NCBI GenBank assembly: GCA_950022655.1
Contig: OX465588.1
Location: forward strand, 26,831,525 to 26,895,524
Direction: 5' to 3'
DNA: 64,000 bases
Source: Alentia gelatinosa
Lineage: Eukaryota; Annelida; Polychaeta; Phyllodocida; Polynoidae
Of this stretch, positions 34,901 through 45,000 are shown piece by piece. A program made the position numbers and the translations under genes. The notes beneath the pieces are model-generated. The model did not search any database. It worked only from the letters and a program-made list of their open reading frames with translations, and had not been told where the DNA came from. How positions within the stretch are numbered: position 1 is the stretch's first letter; each line of letters begins with the position of its first letter.

Positions 34901-35655
34901 CAACCCGGCCTGGTTTCATAAACTTCCCCATGACTGAAAAAGATCCAATATTTTACGTTATTCCTCAATATTTGATATCGAATCAACAACACATCAGGTG
35001 GGTACACATGTGTAACAAGCTAGAGCTGTCACTGTCAGCACTGACAGCAGCAGCAGTCCAATGCTGACATATCACGACGATATGTCGTCAGTAACATAAT
35101 TTAAAGGTGATAAATAACCAAATCAACGTAGCGACAATTGATGTATACAACATATCTACATTTTGCATATAAAATATGTCAACCACAGCATGCAACACGA
35201 GTCCATGGCCATGTTGACAGTTGTGACAACTCGCCGACACGTCAAAATAAATGAAAGTAAACAACCTAGATTTCAACGATATGAAGGGAAGGAAATTGGA
35301 AGATTTTTCAGAAATGTTATATATCGACTGACTATACATGACAATCATAAAAGCTAGAAACACTACTGATGGAAATCAACGTTTCCGAAGCAAAGAACCG
35401 CTCTGGCTGCCCAATGTTGACATGGCTCGAGAGTGGCTTTCGCAAGGAGACATGCCTAGATTTGGAGAAGAATTACACATAAATGAGAAAAATCATAATT
35501 TAAATAACAAGCTAATATCCAATATATACATTCTAGCTAAATGTATACCCAATTGGGAGGTGAAATTACCACTAGATTCGTCAAGATGGAGTCAGATTTA
35601 AATTTAGGCAAATATCACACACCTTGGAAAGTATGATGGCGGATGGTAAAAGAGG
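28897..35655 (-). CDS. RPL27: Ribosomal protein L27 (eL27), complete five-exon gene
   Basis: Encodes eL27, a component of the cytosolic 60S ribosomal subunit. Exons on the minus strand are: 1, non-coding, 35655-35623; 2, 34933-34851 (two untranslated bases, then [20 protein letters not shown]); 3, 34159-33990 ([45 protein letters not shown]); 4, 29716-29606 (YTADI to KFEER); 5, 28945-28897 ([15 protein letters not shown], stop). Coding lengths 81, 170, 111 and 49 sum to 411 bases, giving 136 residues, the same length as human eL27. All internal junctions have GT-AG ends and compatible phases. The start is the MGKF start typical of the family. Exon 1 begins with a pyrimidine-rich TOP-like tract, implying growth-dependent translational control. 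Intron 3 is unusually long because it holds a duplicated snoRNA array. Identification is certain from the protein sequence. Confidence 0.97.
29606..29716 (-). CDS. RPL27: RPL27 exon 4
   Basis: 111 bases encoding [25 protein letters not shown] and KFEER. Acceptor TTCTAG and donor GTGCGT. It joins exon 3 in phase 2. Confidence 0.95.
30044..30129 (-). ncRNA. Box C/D snoRNA, copy 1 of 6 (RPL27 intron 3)
   Basis: Read 5' to 3' on the minus strand, the same strand as its host gene. Terminal stem CATATAC/GTATATG; box C ATGAGGA; box D' CTGA; C'-like ATGTGGA; box D CTGA directly before the 3' stem strand; 86 bases in total. The sequence immediately upstream of box D (TTCCCCGCTGAT) is complementary to AUCAGCGGGGAA, a segment of 28S rRNA recalled as highly conserved. 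By the box D plus five rule the modified base would be the G after AUCA. Box C has G in place of the usual fifth U. It is expected to be processed from the spliced intron and to assemble with fibrillarin in the nucleolus. Confidence 0.8.
30363..30448 (-). ncRNA. Box C/D snoRNA, copy 2 of 6
   Basis: 86 bases with stem CATATAC/GTATATG, box C ATGAGGA, D' CTGA, C' ATGTAGA, D CTGA and the same 28S-type guide. Identical over its whole length to copies 4 and 5. Confidence 0.82.
30697..30782 (-). ncRNA. Box C/D snoRNA, copy 3 of 6
   Basis: 86 bases with all boxes and the stem conserved. It differs by a few bases just before D' and in C' (ATGTGGA). The box D guide is unchanged. Confidence 0.8.
31032..31117 (-). 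ncRNA. Box C/D snoRNA, copy 4 of 6
   Basis: Identical to copies 2 and 5. It lies in a unit of about 336 bases whose flanks are almost identical to the neighbouring unit, so this duplication is recent. Confidence 0.82.
31367..31452 (-). ncRNA. Box C/D snoRNA, copy 5 of 6
   Basis: Identical to copies 2 and 4 across 86 bases. The sequence diverges from the other units directly after the 3' stem on the plus-strand right side (…TGCCTCAACAC). Confidence 0.82.
31772..31857 (-). ncRNA. Box C/D snoRNA, copy 6 of 6
   Basis: The most diverged copy and the closest to exon 3. Changes lie in the D' guide and between D' and C'. The stem, box C, D' CTGA, C', box D and the box D guide are all kept, which suggests that selection acts on these parts. 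Confidence 0.8.
32321..32612 (-). mobile_element. tRNA-derived SINE, copy 2 (RPL27 intron 3)
   Basis: Minus-strand SINE. The A-box-like TTAGTTCAGTGGTAAAGAGC lies near 32580-32605, followed by the family body (CAGTGGTAGATTTACTG on the minus strand) and a TTTGTTTGTTTGG-type tail at the left end. Similar tails, without full bodies, occur near 29362 and 31672. Confidence 0.7.
32613..33989 (-). other. RPL27: Remainder of RPL27 intron 3
   Basis: No further snoRNA copy or gene was found. An open frame at 33374-33691 has no recognisable domain or splice context. Confidence 0.4.
33990..34159 (-). CDS. RPL27: RPL27 exon 3
   Basis: 170 bases encoding [42 protein letters not shown] and NYNHLMPT. Acceptor ATTTTCAG, donor GTAAGT. 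It starts in phase 0 and ends in phase 2. Confidence 0.97.
34851..34933 (-). CDS. RPL27: RPL27 exon 2 (start codon)
   Basis: Begins with two untranslated bases after the acceptor CTTTTTCAG, then ATG at 34931-34929. Encodes the first 27 residues, MGKFMKPG to IIVK, and ends at donor GTAAGA in phase 0. This is the KOW-type N-terminal part of eL27. Confidence 0.97.
35623..35655 (-). other. RPL27: RPL27 non-coding exon 1 with TOP-like start
   Basis: On the minus strand, a pyrimidine tract CCTCTTTT begins the predicted transcript, which runs 33 bases to CCAAG and a GTGTGT donor. A short non-coding or barely coding first exon starting with a 5'-TOP tract is typical of ribosomal protein genes and confers mTOR-dependent translation. 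The exact start base is inferred. Confidence 0.6.
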
Positions 35656-35818
35656 TAGACTTCCGGTCCCGTGTGATCTCGAGAATCCACGAGTAGCGCG
35701 CGACTTCCCACGAGATGGGCTGATTCGCTCTCCGGCCACAATCTTCGGCCTGAGAGTCATGGACGGAAATTAAAGCTCCGAGCGGAGAGCGGGTGTGATC
35801 GGTCGATGTCAGTCAGTC
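35656..35818. promoter_or_regulatory. Divergent promoter shared by RPL27 and the ceramide synthase gene
   Basis: About 160 bases separate the inferred RPL27 cap site from the ceramide synthase start codon on the opposite strand. The interval is GC-rich relative to its surroundings, with CpGs (for example GTAGCGCGCGACT and CTCCGAGCGGAGAGCG, the latter palindromic). No TATA box is evident. Shared regulation is inferred from the layout. Confidence 0.6.
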
Positions 35819-36003
35819 ATGGCGATGGAGGTGTACGAGACAGTCACGAATTGGGTTTGGAACGAAAAGTTCTGGTTACCAGGAAACGCAACATGGGCCG
35901 ATCTAAAGCGAGATGAAACTATATTTATTCCGCAACCTCGAGACCTATGGCTTCCCTTCCCTATGGCAGTGCTGCTCTTCACGTTGAGATTATGTTGGGA
36001 AAG
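35819..36003 (+). CDS. CERS: Ceramide synthase exon 1
   Basis: 185 bases from ATG 35819 to donor GTAAGT, ending in phase 2. An in-frame upstream GTG extends the open frame, but family N termini and eukaryotic initiation favour the ATG. It encodes the lumenal N terminus with the WNEKFWLP and NATWADL blocks and the first membrane segment. Confidence 0.92.
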
Positions 36004-39000
36004 GTAAGTGGATGGCCGGGAACTCGCCGGTTTGCGATTCACGTCACTCGGTAGACTTGTAGAGTTGTGGGCGTGGTACTACTTTTGAAGGAGGAGCATG
36101 CAGAGACCAGATCAACCTCACTTGTCAGTCTCAAATCACCGTATAGTCATATATCTTAAGTCTAATATCATCTATAAAACAGTAGAGTGGAATTACAGAT
36201 CATTAGGTGCACACAGTTATTCCTGAAAGTGCACAGCCTTCAAACCAATCCCTTTATAATTTAAATAGAGGCTAGTTGTAATCTACCTGTATACATTTGT
36301 TTTGTTGTCGGGTGATGCATCAAATTAATTTATAACATGTGAATCACGGAGCTCAGTAAAATCTACCCAACTTTTATACCAGATGTGTTATTTCATGTTC
36401 CGTGGAACTATTGTATGAGCTAACTTATCATAACATTGGGCGTAATTGGAATAGAAAACCTAAAAACACCATCGATTGGGACCAGCGTTGACAGTGAATA
36501 CGTTGATTGTTTACTTGTGTAACTTGTATTGGCGATCTTCTATATGATACAAGCTCCCTTTACCCATTGACAGGCTTCACCTATCCCACCCCACGATTCA
36601 GTGGATTCCTCGGCCTGTCAGGCGGGATGTGAGCGTACCTAAAAGTACATATACCGGTAGTTTTATGTCTATAATTGCTAGCTATTTATAATCAAACACT
36701 TGAGAAAAATCCGCAATCTTCCCAGCGCCCCTCCGTCCCCCCACACACGTATACATACGCATTTCCCGGCCTTATGAAGTCACACAGTTGATCAACTTGT
36801 TGTAAACGGTCCTGGAACGTTACCGTACGGAATTCCTGAGTAGTTTCCGGTGCCTCAGGACTAGACTTACTCAAGTCTTTGATTATGGACATTCGTTAAA
36901 CGATAAAACCCATTCGTTAAACAATAAAACCGAATCAGCATAAAGTAGGTGGGGTAGGTGGAGGGGTATGTAGAGGGACTGAAGCCAGTCCACCTAAGCA
37001 CCAAATCACAGAGATACCTCCTCCAGTGTGTGGCCGATTCCAGGGCTGAGTCACACCCCGCGTAGTCCCACGCCAACTCCTCGTGACCTCGTTTAGCTTC
37101 CCGGCATGGAACTCTGTGGCACATTTATCAGTGGCGTGGTGTAAACTAGGTATACCCCACTTCTGACTACTCAGTGTGCAGATGACACACCAGGGGGCGT
37201 TAGCACTCGCCGGATACCGGCTTGAGGGGCAGTTACGTATCGTTCAGATTAGTAATCCGCAGGAAATAATGATTAATGTGATATGTACCGGTACATTAAC
37301 ATTTTATCTAATATATAGAAAGTAGAATGATACCACACAAAACCAGACTCGTTCAATTTAAAATCAATGTGGTTTATTGATGATAAATAGGTGAGATACA
37401 GTCAGATCAATGAGATGGATGATTGATGATTCATAAAACACTCGACGTTTCGGTTAATTAATTAACCTTCATCAGGAGTAGTTCATTTAATCTAATAATT
37501 TAGAATATTACAAATATAGCCCGAAACTGAGTTTATCATGATGTCGCATTGACCCAAGCTGCAGAAATTGGGTCTGAATGATAAGACATGTATTTTAGCG
37601 AATTTGAGTTTCCTACAGATTCCATACATTTTTGATGAAGTAAATGTAGCATTTTAAGAAGTCCTTAATGGCTGTTTTGTGCAGAACAAAGGCCATGGGG
37701 ACATTTATACATGCGGCCCTTTTAACTTTGAAAGAATAGATAAATTACTCAGAGGAGTGATAGCTATTCATACAATGGCTCCATGGATAGGTATTGAGTG
37801 GCTCTATACCGTGGAATAGCTAACTAATAATCTGTGATTTATGACGTAAGTTTCACTATGATAAATTGGTTCATATTATTAAAGTACCAATGGTATTTAG
37901 GCGGGACGACTTGCCCTTTTCTCTAGAGAAATAGTTTACAACGCCGCCTGGTGTTTAATGTTGTTGGGAATGGCATATATATGTGCATGTACAGACTGAA
38001 TCGTTGTCTTGTGCCTTTCTACCTTCTTAAATCCAGGGATAATGCCAAGGACTGAGTGTATACATACATGAAAACTGGACTTTCCCCCCGATTATTAAAC
38101 ATATAAACAATTAGCTTGACAATGTTAGAATTATTCAGTTGGCTTCTGTGAAAGACTGAAAGGAAACCAACCAAATTTGTTAGTTTCATGTTTGAACTTG
38201 CATTTCTGCTTCTGAAGCTAATCCGTTTCACAGAAACGGAAACAAAATTACTGTTGTAGAAATAAGCATAATGACATAGACTGGTAAAAGTCGTTGTTTT
38301 AGTGTTTAGCCACAGTTTGCAGATCATGTATACATTGAATAAATGGAATAATGGCAATAAGGATGTTGACTTTGGGCTAGTGAAACACTGCTAAGTAGTA
38401 TGGATCTATCTGTAGGTCATCTGTGATGTTCATGTTGAAGCCTGTAAATATTTACCGCGAGTAAACTGCGGGGGGCTTTGTTTACAATAACCCTCATACG
38501 TGGGTGTGGGCGTGGGGGAGGACGGTACCAGAGAACCCGTCACAGGGGAGAACTCTGTTCCAGAGGAGAAATCGGGTCGGTGTTACAGCTGTTGTAGTAT
38601 TTTATCACATATCAAGACAATGGAAAGTCTTTTTATCATGGCGACAATACACATACACTTTAATTCTGAATTAATGAGAACTCAACTACATCTGAAATAT
38701 GAAAATATGGGTTTTGGCGTGGGTCCGTCATTTTAGTTTGATTTATTTTAATTATCATCGAAACACCTAAAGTAAATTAGAAGTGCCATCAAATAACGCA
38801 GGGGCCGAGTTCTCCGAGAAAGACCGGTGCCGAGTTCTCCTCGGTGCAAAGATTTCCTCGAACAGCCGGGTCCGGGATCTCCCGGGTGCCGAGTTCTTCT
38901 GTTACTGTTGCGAACAACAAGTATAGTGGTTTGTACGAATGTGGCAGTGAGTGTTGGTTGTTGGGGAATTGGTTTGTTGATTTCAATGGATGCATATGAT

Positions 39001-42000
39001 GGTCTCAAATGTCCACAATTGGCTGTTTTATTTTCTTCCTAAAGATAGCCATAAATCAACCGATTATATAATAGTTCAGGTAAGTCCGATTTAAATAGGA
39101 TTATGTAATGAGTTATGTAAGATGGCGTAATTAAGTATCAAGCTCGACCAGAGGTCAGCTTGGTATGGCCTAAGTATGCATGTACTGGGATTGTGCTTAC
39201 AGTAAGGGGGTCTGTTTTGTAATATCGTTGTTTCTAGTGCAAAGGTACTTCTCTGAGTTGTTTTGATGTTTTCCTCGGCTTTCAAACGCAAAGTAAATAC
39301 TTCGCTCTGTTAGGGAGAACTCGATCGATAACTGTCCTACTGCCCGGCGGTTCACCGCTCCACGCTCCCAATGTGAGTCTCCCTGCGTTTGTGGGTGTTG
39401 GTCGGCTGATATTCGCTACTGATCATGTATTTATTGGCTCACAAGTCTTAGAATCTAGTTTGAAGTACATGTGAATTTATATAGTATTAAATTATGTGAA
39501 TAGATTGGAAACAACCTCACCTACATTGACACGTGATTCTTAATAATATTCCAAGTACCGGTAGTACTTTTATCCTGGTGTGAAGAGATTACATCATCAA
39601 CCTTTATTATTCTTTTCATTTGCTTATATTTGAGATGCAGAAATAAATCAACATGATATAGTTGATATTGATACATTCATTGTAGTGTTTATTGGTTTGT
39701 GGATATTATGACAACCATGTACGACTTCTTTATGGCTTTATATGGTTTACAGTTTTTATCGGTCCCCTCTCAGAACAGATTAGATCCAGCTGTACTCCCC
39801 GTGTCGGCGTATTGATATTATAATGCATTTAGATATATTATTATGGGTGATATAAAGCAATGTATGCCAAACTAAATCCGGCGAGTGACTTAATGTTTGT
39901 ACTTTCGACTAGTTCCTGAAGTCGGAAACTCTCAGATAAAGAACAGATTTTATGTTGAAATTTTGTTTTTTAATTTTTGAATCCATTTACTTAGTCTGAC
40001 AAATGCATCAGTTATAAGAATAACTGGTTTTCTTGTACAGCCAGCAGTATCACATTACTTGAACAATACCAATTTTCAATTTGATTATGTATACAACTAA
40101 ACTTATGTACGTGGTTGCAATGATCGATCAATTTTTTCACATTTCATAACAGTATGTTTGGTGGTCTATGAGAGAGTTGGTAAATACCTTAACATAGTTC
40201 CGATACGTTTAGGGAATTTTCGATTTGAGCACTTCCTTATGAGCAATCTTAATTTGGTTTCAGGAACAGGCCTCACGTGTAGAGGGCTGCTGTGAACATC
40301 TTCTTTCATTTTTCCTGTTCCCTAATGACTTCTCTTTGTACGTTTATAATCTCGTATAGAGGCCTATAGATCTATCTCCGAAGCCTTACTACTAGGTTAA
40401 GCCGCTTAGATGACGGGCTCATACAAGTAAAACGATCATTCCCTATGATATTACAAACTTCCATGCAGAACATCCATATCAATAATACGCTGTGTGTCTA
40501 TTTTCTGTTTTGTGGTACAATATTCGCTGTCGGCTCTAAATGGGAATACAACATAGCTACATCAACCAGCAGCATACACATCTTGATGATAAGTTTAAAC
40601 TACTATTAAAAATCACTTGGTAGGTACTGGTGTTTTGTTAGGTAATCAGTTCGGGGCTCAACGGCCATTTACATGTATGTACATGTATGACACTAGTGTT
40701 AGTGTGGTAGCACCACCCGCTCACTTGTTTACTACCCGGTCAATGCAGATTGTGAATACAGGGACTGCATAACTATAGAATGGTTCTTATAGTATTGAAA
40801 TAGTTTAAATAACTTTGACGAGCGTGTCATTTATGATTTATCGTTCTCCAATGTTGCTCAGGAATGACAATATTCTATCTCTACGCACTTATACACAGGC
40901 ATTAATATCAATTGAGATCCGAGAAGAATCTGATATTTGGTTCAGGGTTTAAGGTGATAACCTGGGAGATGGTGAGAGACATTTGTGCAATTCTGGCCAT
41001 TTTAGCTCTCAGCTGAAGCCGGGAATTCACAAAGAAAAGCCCAAACGCCTGCTCCACCTGACCGGCGGTATGGCTACAAAAGTTCCCTAACCGCCTTCTT
41101 ACTGCCGCTGTGTTAACCCTATTGCGCCGGGTGCCCACGGCAATAGTACTGGTATGGAGCCGGGTAATAGTGCCAGTGAATACCGCTAGAGGCCGGGTAT
41201 AAAGGCCTATTTATGATAATTTCATCTTTGCACCACGTGACATGACACGTGATCTTTAACATTATTCTTTATTTTGCATAGAAATATTGAATATGATGGT
41301 ATACCTACATTCTGTGAAAATTTCATGTTTATTGAGCTAATATTTCCGAATATTTTATAAATGATGCCTTGTGACAACACCCGTTCAGCCCTGGTTGATG
41401 CCTCAAAGCATCACCCGGCGTGAATGGGTTAACTCAAGTATTGCAATCGGTGCGGTGGAGCAGGTTATACACTCAACGGCAATGCTGCACAACCGTGGAT
41501 AAAACATGATAAGTGTTTTGTTTGGGTGCATGTATTCAGCATCAGCCTTGGGACGGGCCTGTGGGTGCGTGAGAGTCGGATTCACCATCAGCCCAATGGA
41601 ACTAGACTTGCTCAAGTCATTGATTATGAACATTCATTAAATGATTAAACATAATAAGAATAAAGTCCATTAAAGTATGTATCCTTCTCTGACTGGCCCA
41701 TGAATCAAAGACTTGTCCACTATGAACCAAATCTCCTGTTTATGGCCCCCAAGCCACTCCCTGTAACCCTATAGATACTTCCTCCTACCCCTCCCCTCCT
41801 CCAGTTCCGTGGCCACCTGTGTTGTCATAGCAATAAATTTCGCCTGCTCCTGATTGTGACTCGATTGAGATCAAAGTGAGAGGGTATCAACAAACAAACA
41901 AGCACGGTTTCCCGCGGACATGGGTCTGTGACGTCATAGTCTACCAGTCATGTCAACATTTAATGTAGATTTATTTTAGAAGAAAAAACACCACACGGAG

Positions 42001-45000
42001 TCTGAGTATAAAACCTTCACCGATTAACGGGCATTGTTAACAGATTCCAGGGCAATTAAACCGCATATTATTCGGAATGTATCCTATCTTATTTTATCCC
42101 TCAGGCAAAGTTACCGATATGTGTATTCCTTTTTATATATGGGGTTTTTTTTAGAGACCAGTGTTATTCGCCATGTATTTCAAATCTTGTTATATATGTG
42201 ATACACCTGAGCCTCATCGTACTCCATCCTGAGATGGATTTGGATGTAAGGTGTGTCGAGCTGAGATCACAGATGCCCGGCTCAGCCAGGTTGGACAATA
42301 ATAGCCAAAAGCAGAGCTACTTTGTCTGTGGTCAGCCAGGCAATACACAGAAACATGGTTTGCTATATAAGGTGGAATGCAAAGTAGATTTGGGCTCAAA
42401 TCGGGAGAGTAAACAAATTTTGAAAATAGCATTTGAGTCATGAGGTGTATAAGATATCTATAGCATACCACAAGCACGACCAATTTAATAGAGAGAATGG
42501 AGTTGGGGGCGTCATTCTGGGTCATGACTTTCAAAATGTCTTTGGGAAGATTGGTAAACCCACCTTGTAGCCATTGTATGCAGAGGAATACAGACTTGTA
42601 TATCCAAGTCCATGAGCTCAGCATTTCAATCTCATTTGATGTGGCACAGCTGCAGCGGGCTGTGGTGTGCCGTTAGATGTGGTGGAGGGTTGGTGTACTT
42701 TTTTGAACAGATGTATACGTACTTCCATAACCAATTTGTTTACGCTCCCAAAAATGAAACCCCGTTTCCGTGTATAGCATGACTAAAACAAATTGTTCGT
42801 GGTTGATCAAGCTGCCCTCGTGACCTTGTCATGGGTGAGTGGTGGTATCTGGTGTTTCCCAGGGTTACCGTGGCCCACGGGGAGAGGTCACCTTGGGAGA
42901 AGCACCCTCGGGGATTTTTCAGAAAGATGACTTAGTCGAGAGGGGTGTATTGAGCAAACAAGAAAAACTCCTTTTACGATGGAAATGAAAAGTGTGAAAG
43001 TTATGCATCAAATCTGTTAACATAGATAGAAAAAAATACATTTAACTGAAAAGTAGAATCCAAATCTATTTTATACATATAAATGACTGGTAGTCATATG
43101 ATATGCAATAATGTTTATAGAAGCCACCTTACGTTGGGTGACCGCTTACGCGGGGTTTTAAAGTTTCCTCCAGTCTAGTATGAAAGTGTTTTATACCATA
43201 TGTAGGGGAGACAGGCGATGCTCGATCCGAAATCATTTTTTTAATATCTTAATTGGGTCCGAAGTTATTTAACTTTAATTACAAAATGTATTTTTTTATG
43301 AATATACTCACACAAATTAATTTATTTTTGGTAGGATGTCCGTCGGAGGTGACCGCTTGCACGGGGTTTTAGGCCTTTTTTCGTACCGAAATAACTGTCT
43401 GCTTATGCAGGGTGTCCGCTTATGCGGGGTGGCCACTTACGCGGAGTTGAATTAAACATAAAATAGAGGGGAAAATTTCCGTTCCGAGCAAAAGTGTCCG
43501 CTTACGCGGGGTGTTTGTTAGGTGGGGTTCTACTGTACTTATTCTTAATATCCAATTCAAAGTGCCCTTATGTCTGCACCTTGTACGGCACCTTATATCA
43601 CGTTTAGAATGATTAGGAACATTTGTGATGCAATCCCCTTACTAAGGCAGTGTAAGATCTTTCAAAACATAACATGCTTGTGGGAGCTTGAAGGTAATGA
43701 TGTAACCCTCAGGGGTGAAGTCATCACGACCATGGCAGATGTGTGTGGACGTAACAGATCAATACTTGAAGCTGCATTTTGGCGGCTTGCCCCCGTCAGG
43801 CCTGAGACCGTGCAACAATCTCTCACCGCAGGCCAGGTTGCTTCTTGGCGGGTTGCCCATCAGGCCTGAGACCAGCCCATGCAGCCATCTCTCACCACAG
43901 GCCAGGTTGCTTCTTGGCGGGTTGCCCCTGTCAGGCCTGAGACCGGCGTGTGCAGTAATCTCTCACTGCAGGCCAGGACGCATCATGGCGGGTTGTCCCT
44001 GTCAGGCCTGAGACCGGCGTGTGCAGTAATCTCTCACTGCAGGCCAGGACGCATCATGGCGGGTTGTCCCTGTCAGGCCTGAGACCGGCGTGTGCAGTAA
44101 TCTCTCACTGCAGGCCAGGTTGCATCTTGGCAGGGTACCTCTTTCAGGCCACAGGTCCCTCATGCAGCCCCATGTCTCACTGATTCACGAATGGCAGATT
44201 TTCACTCGGCCATGAAAATTATTGTTGTCAGTTCCTGTCTAGATGTGGTGGACTGAGCTTATAAACTTCTTACAACAGCCGGGAAAACATTCATTTCCAG
44301 TTTACATACCTAGCGGTACGTGCCGGAGTTGTGTAAATTATATACCATAGTTTGAAAACAATTCTTGTATGAAACAAAGATAGTACAGTATTGATTAAGC
44401 CTCATTGATGCCCATAAAACTGGAATCTCCCCACAGAGTCCTATTTCATGGCCAACATTGATTTGGTTTCCATGTTTCCTCAGTCTTTCTAAGGCAGTAA
44501 AGTCCACGTTAGAAATATTTCCAATTTTGTTCCTGACCCTCTGGATAGGTGGATCAAAGCAATGCCACCAGGTTTCTATAATGAACTTGAGTGAGGTTTT
44601 TAATGATTGTGAGGGGTCCAAGGGGCCGCATAGGTCTCCTGGTGTGGTTCGGACAACGGCTCGGGGTGTCAAACCCAACAGACTCGTGAATTTTGGCAAT
44701 AGAAGAGCTTTTTAGGGGGTGACTGGAAGTCGATTCAGGAATCTACACAAAAACAGATTCTGCCATGCATGCCTTCTCTGTAGGCTACAAATACTGTTTC
44801 CATTCCTTATGGTAATTGTTGAACTAAAAATGATAGAAAATTAACTCTAAATTGAGCCAGACCCCCAGTTTGTGAGACACAATACAGGTATTGCCGTTCA
44901 ACGCCGCCTAACGACCCACTCTCTAGTTACGCAGTCGCTCGGACAAACACCGCGAGTCCAGCGGTTTCATATAGAGACAAACAGCAATCACACCTAAAGT

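Noticed and set aside
35060..35095. Small hairpin GACATATC/GATATGTC in RPL27 intron 1 as another snoRNA
   Set aside because: No box C or D in the right positions; only an 8-bp hairpin.
43570..44082. Repeat-protein-like frames
   Set aside because: The 71-base unit is not divisible by three, so the frame shifts each unit.
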